Of a DNA stretch of 18,005 nt, positions 1-6,484 are shown in pieces (positions within the stretch are counted from its first letter, which is position 1; every line of letters begins with the position of its first letter). The stretch is from contig CAJWZI010000006.1 of assembly GCA_913049615.1 (NCBI GenBank), positions 1-18,005 on the forward strand, read 5' to 3'. The notes under the pieces were generated by a model. The model was not told where the DNA came from. It saw nothing but the letters and a program-made list of their open reading frames with translations, and made no database searches. Source of the DNA: an uncultured Alphaproteobacteria bacterium. GTDB taxonomy: Bacteria > Pseudomonadota > Alphaproteobacteria > GCA-2731375. The position numbers were made by a program, and so were the translations under genes.

Positions 1-1
1 G

Positions 2-529
2 GCGAGAGATTTTGCTCTGCTTACGTTGCTGTATGGTTGCGGCCTGCGGATCTCCGAGGCACTGGCATTGGACCGATACCAGTGGCCGTTCGGCGATGCA
101 TTAATGATACGAGGTAAGCGTGGCAAGGATCGGATTGTGCCGGTGCTGCCGGAGGTCCGACGTGCGGTGCGTCTCTATCTGGATAGGTTGGATGAGTCGG
201 ACAACGTAGTCGTCGACGATCGAGCGCTATTTATAGGAGTGCAGGGAAAACGTCTCAAACAGGGAATCGCTTACGCACAGATTCAGAAATTGAGGGACGA
301 TTTGAATTTGCCCGCTATGTCGCCTCATACCTTGCGGCATTCCTTTGCTACTCACCTGCTCGCGAATGGCGGCGACCTACGCACTATCCAGGAGTTACTG
401 GGCCACGCCAGTCTATCCACTACGCAACGGTATATCGAGGTCGACGAGGTTAACCTGTTGGCCACCTACAAACGCGCTCATCCCCGGGGAAACCCTGGGG
501 GAACTGGAAAAAAGAAAGGCGATCCGTAG
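2..529 (+). CDS. xerC: Tyrosine recombinase XerC, 3' part (5' end outside window)
   Basis: This is the C-terminal catalytic domain of a Xer-type site-specific tyrosine recombinase, which with XerD resolves chromosome dimers at dif. The frame is open from base 2, so the gene enters from the left and the core-binding domain is missing; about 175 residues are visible. All catalytic landmarks are seen in order: the first Arg in LYGCGLRISEAL, the beta-hairpin Lys in RGKRGKDRIVP, His and Arg in SPHTLRHSFATHLL, the second His in LLGHASLSTTQ, and the nucleophilic Tyr in QRYIEVD. LGHASLSTTQ and the short tail after the Tyr fit XerC/XerD rather than phage integrases. XerC is favoured over XerD by overall look only. 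The last codons and stop lie inside a hairpin that appears to serve the opposite strand. No att site or cargo genes are nearby, so this is probably the housekeeping enzyme. Confidence 0.88.
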   Translation, partial: ARDFALLTLLYGCGLRISEALALDRYQWPFGDALMIRGKRGKDRIVPVLPEVRRAVRLYLDRLDESDNVVVDDRALFIGVQGKRLKQGIAYAQIQKLRDDLNLPAMSPHTLRHSFATHLLANGGDLRTIQELLGHASLSTTQRYIEVDEVNLLATYKRAHPRGNPGGTGKKKGDP

Positions 530-537
530 ATCGCCTT
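505..537 (-). terminator. Rho-independent terminator of the minus-strand small gene
   Basis: A perfect 9-bp stem (AAGGCGATC at 516-524, GATCGCCTT at 529-537) with a 4-base loop is followed, reading the minus strand, by TTCTTTTTTCC. The T-tract lies only on the minus side; on the plus strand the stem is followed by CCCGAGAAC. The structure therefore terminates leftward transcription, which fits the small ORF at 597-674. The xerC stop codon (527-529) is inside the stem, so the two genes converge and share these bases. Confidence 0.7.
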
Positions 538-596
538 CCCGAGAACTGGGCCATAACGAGGTCCCAGATGCCAGGTTGCCCCGGCTGAGATACTGG

Positions 597-674
597 TTAT
601 GACGGAGAGAGGCTTTCCCTTTGTCCACCATGCATCCCCAGGCCGCTCGCTACGGCGCGCAATTCGTTAGACAT
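597..674 (-). CDS. Candidate 25-residue small protein with extended perfect Shine-Dalgarno
   Basis: ATG at 674-672 opens a 25-codon frame ending in TAA at 599-597; the product begins MSNELRAVASGL and ends SLSPS. It is preceded on the minus strand (690-675) by GAAAGGAGGTGATCC and one A. Those 15 bases are complementary without mismatch to the conserved 3' tail of 16S rRNA, and GGAGG sits 7 bases from the ATG, an optimal spacing. About 60 bases after the stop lies a strong minus-strand terminator, so the gene would give a short monocistronic mRNA. The peptide has no hydrophobic span, Cys pair or motif I recognise. A weak promoter pair (TTGCGT, 16 bases, CATACT) lies about 30 bases upstream of the SD. 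It could be a true small protein, a leader peptide, or an RNA whose main feature is the ribosome-binding element. No function is assigned. Confidence 0.5.
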   Translation of the reverse strand: MSNELRAVASGLGMHGGQRESLSPS

Positions 675-690
675 TGGATCACCTCCTTTC
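675..690 (-). promoter_or_regulatory. Extended perfect Shine-Dalgarno sequence
   Basis: On the minus strand the 15 bases GAAAGGAGGTGATCC match the anti-SD end of 16S rRNA throughout, much longer than the 4-6 bases seen at the other genes here. This decides the start of the small ORF at 674. Read on the plus strand, the same bases look like a 16S 3' end, but the sequence upstream does not continue as rRNA. Confidence 0.65.
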
Positions 691-946
691 AATTGTTTTT
701 GCCAAGCGGTCAGTATGGCGAAAGTCACAAGGAACGCAAGTCACTCTTCAACACCTGCTTTGACAGGCTCTGACGGTTGGCGTCGTGCTTTATTTGCGAC
801 GCCACCATATCCGGTCACCAGGAAATAATAGTGATAACCGTCTAAGAAGAATCCGCCATGATCAGCACGTCATAGGCCCTCAAAATGGTTAAGAGATCTT
901 ACTGCCTACCTAAATTAGAGGCTTAAGCTCTCGCCGATAATCTAGT
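691..946. other. Gene-free stretch with two inverted repeats
   Basis: No credible ORF is seen. An 8-bp perfect inverted repeat (TGGCGTCG at 778-785, CGACGCCA at 797-804, 11-base loop) could form a hairpin in either strand but has no T-tract. A longer imperfect repeat (909-919 with 941-951, 10 of 11 pairing) spans the stop codon of the PhyH gene. It may act as a 3' stem-loop of the leftward operon. A TTGACA at 760-765 on the plus strand has no matching -10. Confidence 0.4.
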
Positions 947-1960
947 TTAGGCTTCCAGTCGATCTAGTAAATCGGTAGCCCGTGCACGTTTCTCAGCCCT
1001 CGGATCTCGCTGTACAATGCGCAGCAGCGCTGCACGGGCGGTGTCATTGCCATCCTCAGCCATCTTAAAGGCAATGTCATCCCGGCGATCATAGTATTGG
1101 AAATCATAAGGCTGGACGTCAGGATCTTGTTTGCGCCAGTAATACTTCAAATCATCCGTTTCCCAATTGTTGTAGATCTCCTCCCAATTGCCACAGCCCG
1201 AATAGTTTGCCATTGAAACTTCCGAAATGGGTTCGTTGGCCTTTTGATAACGGGCATCGATGGAGTGGCGGATATTTTTGGTTTTGTTGTCCATTCCCTT
1301 GTGAACCATCATGGAATGAAATATCAGGGCATCGCCGACGGCGAAATCACCAAACCGCCACTGCCCGTCAAAAGGGGCCGTAACCTCTAAGCCCCCTGCG
1401 CCCCTAGCAACTGTAAAATCGTGAACGCCTTGCCTGTGGGACCCTTCAGCAACGGCCAATCCCCCCATCTCGCGTGGGCAATCATGAAGTGGCAACCAAA
1501 CTGTAAACGTCTCCGCCGTTCCCTGAATATGGACGAAGTCCTGGTGTGGTCGGGTGGTAAGTTTTTCCTTTTGGGGAAAAATATTGCGGGCGACGAACAG
1601 CGGATGCACCAAAACTTCTTCGTCGAAGATACGTTCGAACAAGCCTACAATGTTGGGGTGGTGCTTCAGGGCGTGGCTATCTTCACTCAAATAAAAACGG
1701 CGGAAGACTTGTAGGAATTCCGGTTCGGGATCAGCGCAAACGATATTCCGGTTGGCGATGCGGGATCTCTTTGGATGATCCGGGTCGAGCCACCCACCCT
1801 GTGCAACTACATCTAGGAATTGGTGGCCTACATTTTCAACGGCATCTGTCGGCACTAGGCCCCGGATGAAAAGATAACCATCTCGCGCAAGGCGTTCGGC
1901 TAGAGCGGTGCCGTCCATCACCAAGTCAGTTGATTCAGTGTACGATTGCATGACGTTCAT
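947..1960 (-). CDS. PhyH-family Fe(II)/2-oxoglutarate dioxygenase
   Basis: A 337-residue member of the phytanoyl-CoA dioxygenase (PhyH) family: non-heme Fe(II), 2-oxoglutarate-dependent hydroxylases of the cupin-like double-stranded beta-helix fold, expected in the cytoplasm. The iron triad is visible as His139-x-Asp141 in TTRPHQDFVH and His220 in FHSMMVHKGMDN. A downstream Arg (231 or 237, in IRHSIDARY) can bind the 2-oxoglutarate carboxylate. Length and motif spacing are normal for the family. It lacks the ectoine hydroxylase (EctD) substrate signature, so it is not EctD; the substrate cannot be read from sequence. Its ATG overlaps the stop of the upstream FAH-family gene as ATGA (1960-1957), implying translational coupling and a shared pathway, perhaps hydroxylation of a compound whose keto acid product the FAH enzyme cleaves. 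Met4 is an alternative start. Confidence 0.85.
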   Translation of the reverse strand: MNVMQSYTESTDLVMDGTALAERLARDGYLFIRGLVPTDAVENVGHQFLDVVAQGGWLDPDHPKRSRIANRNIVCADPEPEFLQVFRRFYLSEDSHALKHHPNIVGLFERIFDEEVLVHPLFVARNIFPQKEKLTTRPHQDFVHIQGTAETFTVWLPLHDCPREMGGLAVAEGSHRQGVHDFTVARGAGGLEVTAPFDGQWRFGDFAVGDALIFHSMMVHKGMDNKTKNIRHSIDARYQKANEPISEVSMANYSGCGNWEEIYNNWETDDLKYYWRKQDPDVQPYDFQYYDRRDDIAFKMAEDGNDTARAALLRIVQRDPRAEKRARATDLLDRLEA

Positions 1961-2889
1961 GGAGCATACTTCCCAGTTAATTGCGGCGTGTGCGGTCCTT
2001 CGAGACCTTTTTCGGCATGTTCCAATCGGGTATCGCGCGACCAGGTGCGCTTCAGATCGTCGCTGATATTTATGGACAAGCAGCCGATGCCCTCTATTTC
2101 CAGGTCAACCTTATCGCCGTCCTGGAATGCGCTAAGCCCGCGGTGATTGGTGCCTGTGGCAAGAATATCGCCCGGCTCCAGGGCATGAATGGATGATGTC
2201 CACTCGATGCAGCGGGAAATGCTGTGTGCCATATCGTCAGTGTTGAAGTCCTGCATCACCGTGTCGTTGACACTCAATTTCACGGCGAGATTTTGGGGAT
2301 TGCCGATCTCGTCTGCCGTGACAATGCAGGGCCCGACGGGCGCGTAGGTATCCCTGCTCTTCATCTGGAAAAAAAAGTTGTTGGAGGGCCCCACACCGCG
2401 CGCGGAACCATCGATGAAGCACGTGTAGCCAAAGACATAATTCATGGCGTCCTTCTCAGGCACATGACTGGCCGGCTTGCCGATGATCACGGCCAATTCC
2501 GCTTCGCCCTCGAATATGGTGGCGGCAATATTATCTAGAACCATGGTGTCGCAGGGACCGATGATGGCGGAAGGCGATTTGTGGAAGCCGTTGATAGGTG
2601 CCGGTGTGTCTCGGGTTCCGTCTTCCATGTAGTTCACTGCCATGCAGTCGATGTTGCGGGGTAGGGGGATTGGCGGGCGCAAAGTAACAGTCGATAGCGG
2701 CTGTCCCTCGTCTTCGGACGCTACAGCGGTTTCTAGCTTTTCGCGGTAATCCTCAAACCGGGCGATCAGTCCGTTTATCAAGGTGCGGCGGTCGATGTGT
2801 GGTATGTCTCCACAAATCTTGGTGACGTCCACCACCCGGTTATCCTTGATCACGCCGATCCTATAGTCATTGAAGTAGACGAGTTTCAT
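1957..2889 (-). CDS. Fumarylacetoacetate hydrolase (FAH) family protein
   Basis: A 310-residue FAH-superfamily enzyme; the family contains C-C bond hydrolases, oxaloacetate/acylpyruvate decarboxylases and 2-keto-4-pentenoate hydratases of aromatic and sugar-acid breakdown. Visible family elements, in order: CMAVNYMEDGT near 82-92, the metal pair Glu129-x-Glu131 in FEGEAELAVIIGK, the third metal ligand Asp160 in GYTCFIDGSARG, the Lys177 loop MKSRDTYAPVGP, and the closing TGTNHRGL loop near 245-252. The ligands fit a Mg2+/Mn2+ site. An AGGGGA/AGGA-type ribosome site precedes the ATG. The gene leads a two-gene leftward operon with the PhyH dioxygenase (4-base overlap). A promoter-like element lies 28-57 bases upstream. 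Exact reaction unknown: FAH paralogues are not separable by motif alone. Confidence 0.86.
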   Translation of the reverse strand: MKLVYFNDYRIGVIKDNRVVDVTKICGDIPHIDRRTLINGLIARFEDYREKLETAVASEDEGQPLSTVTLRPPIPLPRNIDCMAVNYMEDGTRDTPAPINGFHKSPSAIIGPCDTMVLDNIAATIFEGEAELAVIIGKPASHVPEKDAMNYVFGYTCFIDGSARGVGPSNNFFFQMKSRDTYAPVGPCIVTADEIGNPQNLAVKLSVNDTVMQDFNTDDMAHSISRCIEWTSSIHALEPGDILATGTNHRGLSAFQDGDKVDLEIEGIGCLSINISDDLKRTWSRDTRLEHAEKGLEGPHTPQLTGKYAP

Positions 2890-2916
2890 TCCTGTCCCCT
2901 GAAAAATATCTCAGGT

Positions 2917-2946
2917 ATTTTAGACTTTGGGATGCCGACGATCCAA
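2917..2946 (-). promoter_or_regulatory. Candidate promoter of the FAH-PhyH operon with small dyad
   Basis: Reading the minus strand, TTGGAT (2946-2941) and TAAAAT (2922-2917, five of six to consensus) are separated by 18 bases, about 30 bases before the FAH start. Between the -10 and the start codon, CCTGA (2898-2902) and TCAGG (2911-2915) form a short dyad that could be an operator. Weak -35 match, so uncertain. Confidence 0.35.
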
Positions 2947-2990
2947 CTGTAAATTTCTTGGATATGCGCCGCAGCCTTTCTATCTTTGCG

Positions 2991-4787
2991 CTAATTGGCT
3001 TCAAGTTCCTCGCGCCGCATCTCCAAAATTAACCAATCTTCTTCCGCCTTGGCTAGTTCGTCCGTGACACTGGCCAGACCAGTTGATGCCATATCAAAAG
3101 CGGTCGGGTCCTTACCGAAAAGTGACGGGTCGGACAGGGTCTTTTCAAGGGTCGCGATCTCTTGCTGCAGAGTTTCGATTAGTCCCGGCAACGTCTCAAG
3201 CGCGTGTTTGTCCTTGAAGGAAAGCTTACGGTTGGGATTAGATTGTTTCGTGGCCTTTTTTATTTTTGCCGGTACGGTGGTGGCTGCGGTCGGCTGTATC
3301 TCTTGTCTTTGCGCCTGCAAGTCCGAGTAGCCGCCCGCATATTCCTGCCATTGGCCGCGGCTTTCTGGCGCGATCACTGACGTTACAACGCGATCAAGAA
3401 ATTCCCGGTCATGACTGACCAGAACCACTGTGCCTGGATAATCCGCCAGCATCTCCTGCAATAAATCCAGGGTTTCCAGATCGAGATCGTTAGTGGGCTC
3501 GTCCAGCACTAATAGGTTAGAGGGCTTTGCCAGGGCACGGGCCAGCATGACGCGTCCGCGTTCGCCGCCCGACAGAGCTGAAACAGCAGTGCCGATCTGA
3601 TCCGGCTGAAACAGGAAATCCTTCATGTAGCTGATGACATGTTTATTCTGGCCGGCGACGCTAACCCGGTCGCCACTGCCGCTGGTTAATGCCTCGGACA
3701 ACGTGGCGCTGGAATCCAGGTTTTCACGGAGTTGATCTAAACTGGCCACAGCCAAATTGGCGCCCAGGCGGACAACACCCTCATCGGGATCCACAGCGCC
3801 GGTCAGCATATTTAATAGTGTAGTCTTGCCTGCACCATTTGGCCCAACGATGCCGACCCGGTCGCCCCGTTGGATTCGTGTGGAGAAATTTGCCACAATC
3901 GGTGTGCCGTTGTACGCCTTGGAAATGTCCTTGGCCTCTACTACTAATTTTCCGGACAGACTGCTATCGGTGACTTTCAGCTTCACCTTGCCGGTAGGGC
4001 GAATGGCTTCGCGTCTTTGCCTGCGTAGCGCCACCAGGTCGGCTAGCCGCCGTTGGTTGCGTTTGCGTCGGGCGGTGACGCCGTACGTCAGCCAGTGCTC
4101 TTCCCGGACGATCTTGCGATCCAGCCTGTGCTGTTCCACTTCCTCTCTTTGCAGGATGTTGTCTCGCCAGGCTTCGAACTCGGAAAAGCCCTTGTTCAGC
4201 AAACGGGTTTCGCCATGACTGAGCCAGACCGTGGTGCGCGAAAGGGTGGAGAGAAAACGCCGGTCATGGCTGACAATGACTAGGGCCGAGCGCGAAGTTT
4301 CCAGTTCCCCTTCCAGCCATTCAATGGCGGCTAAATCGAGATGGTTGGTGGGTTCATCTAGTAGCAGAATATTCGGTTCAGGTGCTAGGACCCGGGCTAG
4401 TGCGGCGCGACGGCTTTCACCACCGGACAGATATGCTGGGCTTTCCTCTCCTGTCAGACCTAGTTTTTCCAAAAGGTAGTTTGGGCGATTGCGATCATCC
4501 CCTGGCGCCAAGCCGTCTTGGACATAGGACAGCACGTCGCTATGTGCAGACAAATCAGGTTCCTGGGGCAGGTAGCGTACGGTAACGCCAGGTTGAAGGA
4601 AAATTTCGCCGCTGTCAGGTTCTATCTGGCCGTTGGCGATCTTCATCAATGTTGATTTGCCTGAGCCATTGCGTCCTACTAGACACAGGCGATCGCCTTG
4701 AGAAACCGAAAGTTCCGCGCCGCGCAGCAGCGGCGTACCGCCAAATGTAAGGCCGATATCGCGCAAGATGAGAATGGGTGGAGCCAT
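2991..4787 (-). CDS. uup: ABC-F family ATPase Uup
   Basis: A 598-residue soluble protein with two ABC ATPase domains and no membrane segment, the layout of ABC-F proteins, which act on ribosomes or nucleic acid rather than in transport. Domain 1 has Walker A GRNGSGKST (38-46), signature LSGGE (120-124) and Walker B LLLDEPTNHLD from 141. The linker with RNQRRLADLVALRRQRR is the basic interdomain helix. Domain 2 has Walker A GPNGAGKTT (315-323), signature LSGGE (405-409) and Walker B LLVLDEPTNDLD from 425. A C-terminal charged coiled coil after KLSFKDKHALETLPGLI (about 521-598) is the Uup hallmark, linked in E. coli to branched DNA intermediates, transposon excision and ribosome function. It is transcribed alone, divergent from the SDR gene. 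No Shine-Dalgarno is visible before the ATG and a -10-like box sits 8 bases upstream, so the mRNA may be leaderless. Confidence 0.93.
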   Translation of the reverse strand: MAPPILILRDIGLTFGGTPLLRGAELSVSQGDRLCLVGRNGSGKSTLMKIANGQIEPDSGEIFLQPGVTVRYLPQEPDLSAHSDVLSYVQDGLAPGDDRNRPNYLLEKLGLTGEESPAYLSGGESRRAALARVLAPEPNILLLDEPTNHLDLAAIEWLEGELETSRSALVIVSHDRRFLSTLSRTTVWLSHGETRLLNKGFSEFEAWRDNILQREEVEQHRLDRKIVREEHWLTYGVTARRKRNQRRLADLVALRRQRREAIRPTGKVKLKVTDSSLSGKLVVEAKDISKAYNGTPIVANFSTRIQRGDRVGIVGPNGAGKTTLLNMLTGAVDPDEGVVRLGANLAVASLDQLRENLDSSATLSEALTSGSGDRVSVAGQNKHVISYMKDFLFQPDQIGTAVSALSGGERGRVMLARALAKPSNLLVLDEPTNDLDLETLDLLQEMLADYPGTVVLVSHDREFLDRVVTSVIAPESRGQWQEYAGGYSDLQAQRQEIQPTAATTVPAKIKKATKQSNPNRKLSFKDKHALETLPGLIETLQQEIATLEKTLSDPSLFGKDPTAFDMASTGLASVTDELAKAEEDWLILEMRREELEAN

Positions 4788-4795
4788 TATAAAGT

Positions 4796-4823
4796 CTTAT
4801 AAAGGGACAAGGTGTGGAGACAA
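4796..4823 (-). promoter_or_regulatory. Candidate promoter giving a leaderless uup mRNA
   Basis: On the minus strand TTGTCT (4823-4818) and TATAAG (4801-4796) are 16 bases apart. Only 8 bases separate the -10 from the uup ATG at 4787, so a start 6-9 bases downstream of the -10 would fall at or next to the A of ATG. No ribosome site is seen in that gap, which fits leaderless initiation. Confidence 0.4.
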
Positions 4824-4861
4824 GTCAGAACAAGAAAAATTAGTTCCGGAGAAAATTAATT

Positions 4862-5647
4862 ATGGGCAGATTGAGCGGTAAAAAAGCGATTGTAACTGGC
4901 GCGGCTAGCGGAATTGGGCGAGCGAGTGCCCGGATTTTCGCCCGTGAGGGCGCGCGGGTGGTGGCGGTGGATATGGTAGAAGAAGGTCTGGCGGCGACCG
5001 TGGCCATGATCACTGAGGCGGGCGATATCGCTACAGCAGTAACTGCCGACGCTGGTAGCGAGGACGATGTTGCCGACTTCATTAACAATTGTGTTGAAAC
5101 CTACGGTGGCCTGGATGTGATCTATGCCAACGCGGGTGTCTCCGGCGGCAGGGTGCCGTTGGCCCAACAAACAGTTGAGATGTGGCAGAATGTCCTGCGG
5201 ATAAATCTCATTGGGCCGTTTTTGGCCATCAAGCATGCAGCACCCATCATGCTGGCTCAGGGCAAGGGTTCCATCATCTGCACAGCTTCGGTCGCTGCTT
5301 TGCGCGCCAACGCGGGCGGCCCGCCATATGCTGCCTCCAAGGCCGGGGTGGTGTCCCTGGTGCAAACGACGGCAAATGAGCTTTTTGCCTCCGGAGTGCG
5401 GGTCAACGCTATCTGTCCGGGTTTGATTGAAACCGGGATGACCAAACCCACATTTGACCGTGCCCGGGCCCGGGGTACCGAAGGCAAAATTGGCCAGCTA
5501 AATCCCACCCGCCGCAACGGCGAGCCGGAAGAGATCGCCAATATGGCTTTGTTCCTGGCCTCTGACGAGGCGTCTTATGTCAACGGTCAGGCCTATGCCG
5601 TTGACGGTGGCCTCTCCTCGACCCATCCCTTTGTCCCGAAAGTGTGA
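4862..5647 (+). CDS. Short-chain dehydrogenase/reductase (SDR), classical type
   Basis: A 261-residue classical SDR, an NAD(P)-dependent Rossmann-fold oxidoreductase acting on a hydroxyl or keto group. Seen: cofactor loop TGAASGIG (12-19), Asp37 at the end of the second strand (favours NAD+ over NADP+), Asp63, NAG at 90-92, Asn114, catalytic Ser143, and Tyr156-x3-Lys160 in PPYAASKAG. The PG motif [10 protein letters not shown] and the C-terminal VDGGLSS complete the fold, so the catalytic tetrad is intact. GGAG lies 10 bases before the ATG, a rather long gap. Divergent from uup (74 bases between) and convergent with the DehI-like gene (4 bases between stops), so it is probably monocistronic. 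Substrate not predictable; related to 3-oxoacyl-ACP reductase/cyclohexanol-type dehydrogenases. Confidence 0.92.
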   Translation: MGRLSGKKAIVTGAASGIGRASARIFAREGARVVAVDMVEEGLAATVAMITEAGDIATAVTADAGSEDDVADFINNCVETYGGLDVIYANAGVSGGRVPLAQQTVEMWQNVLRINLIGPFLAIKHAAPIMLAQGKGSIICTASVAALRANAGGPPYAASKAGVVSLVQTTANELFASGVRVNAICPGLIETGMTKPTFDRARARGTEGKIGQLNPTRRNGEPEEIANMALFLASDEASYVNGQAYAVDGGLSSTHPFVPKV

Positions 5648-5651
5648 TTCT

Positions 5652-6482
5652 TCAGCTCGGCAGGGCGCGGCGGATTAGAGGGACGATGGTGATCATTTTG
5701 CCGATTGGTTCGTCGATGAATTTTCTAATGGCGGCATGGACGTCAGCGTCGACGGTCGCATTCAGTGGGATTGGACTGGCCAGTCCCGGCGCGACCTGGT
5801 CGGCGCGACGGTGCCCCTCGGCGACGACACCCTGGATCAACGGTTCAAGACGCCCGCTGGCAGCGTATGGTGCTATTATGGCGTGCATTAGAGCTAGATA
5901 AGCTGGCCAATGAGCCAGATGCCGGTACATGCTGGCCAGGATTTCGTCGCGCCCGCCGATGCGGTTTAGGTCCGTTACCACAGCTGCGACATGAGGTGCC
6001 ATTCTGTCCAGGGTGAGCAGTTCCGGCATTTCTCCTTCAATTGGCGGTTCGAAGGGAGCTGGAGGCGCTTCTGAGGCATTCCCCCATCGTCCTTTTAGAC
6101 GGGCTAACAAGGCACTGTGGGCGATCATGTTCATGGCGTTGCTGCGTTCATAGCTTTGCTGGATCATTTCAATCCTGGCCATGTCGTCCCCATCAAGACC
6201 GACGGCGGCTAAGACATACTGGCTTAGCCCCGTAAGGACTGGAATATCCAGATCGGCGCGCAAGGCCGCTGCCTGCGCCGCGATGGTGCCATCGTCATAC
6301 ACCGGCTTTAAGGAATTCCAGGCCCATGACAAGGCTCCGGGGAATGTTGCCAAATGGCGCCAAATCAAATTCACCACTGGAACACCCAAAGTAGCGCGGA
6401 TATCCGAATAGAGTTCTGCGATGTCGCCAGTCGCTTCTGACTCGGCGATAGCCGGAACTGGGTCACCGGATGTATTCGTCAT
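5652..6482 (-). CDS. DehI-like (group I 2-haloacid dehalogenase) family protein
   Basis: A 276-residue protein that resembles the DehI family (often labelled halocarboxylic acid dehydrogenase DehI), whose founding member removes halogen from D- and L-2-haloacids. An internal duplication typical of DehI is readable: residues about 20-75, with SDIRATLGVP then IWRHLATFPGALSW, correspond to about 163-222, with TDLNRIGGRDE then MYRHLAHWPAYLAL. The family's catalytic Asp comes from the second half; Asp171 or Asp179 is a candidate but I cannot assign it. Mostly helical and Ala-rich, no signal peptide. It starts 2 bases after the stop of the MDR oxidoreductase with no ribosome site of its own, so it is probably coupled to it. 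Many DehI homologues are untested and may not act on haloacids; the name is a family call, not a proven reaction. Confidence 0.68.
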   Translation of the reverse strand: MTNTSGDPVPAIAESEATGDIAELYSDIRATLGVPVVNLIWRHLATFPGALSWAWNSLKPVYDDGTIAAQAAALRADLDIPVLTGLSQYVLAAVGLDGDDMARIEMIQQSYERSNAMNMIAHSALLARLKGRWGNASEAPPAPFEPPIEGEMPELLTLDRMAPHVAAVVTDLNRIGGRDEILASMYRHLAHWPAYLALMHAIIAPYAASGRLEPLIQGVVAEGHRRADQVAPGLASPIPLNATVDADVHAAIRKFIDEPIGKMITIVPLIRRALPS

Positions 6483-6484
6483 GA

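Noticed and set aside
1..529. Recombinase as an integrase marking a genomic island boundary
   Set aside because: The motifs and short tail fit housekeeping XerC, and no tRNA, att repeat or mobile cargo is seen.
674..690. Plus-strand stretch identical in type to the 3' end of 16S rRNA
   Set aside because: Only about 17 bases match and the upstream bases do not continue as rRNA. It is better explained as an extended Shine-Dalgarno on the minus strand.
760..788. Perfect TTGACA on the plus strand as a promoter
   Set aside because: No -10-like hexamer lies 16-18 bases downstream and no rightward gene follows.
947..1960. PhyH gene as ectoine hydroxylase EctD, to link with the EutABD-like operon
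   Set aside because: The iron motif context (TTRPHQDFVH) does not match the EctD signature, and the gene is 8 kb away in another operon.
3757..4218. 153-codon plus-strand ORF inside uup
   Set aside because: Opposite-strand shadow of the ABC-F gene with low-complexity Arg/Ser composition.
4856..5365. Long minus-strand ORF (169 codons) opposite the SDR gene
   Set aside because: It shadows a clear SDR with all catalytic motifs and shows no recognisable domain or ribosome site.
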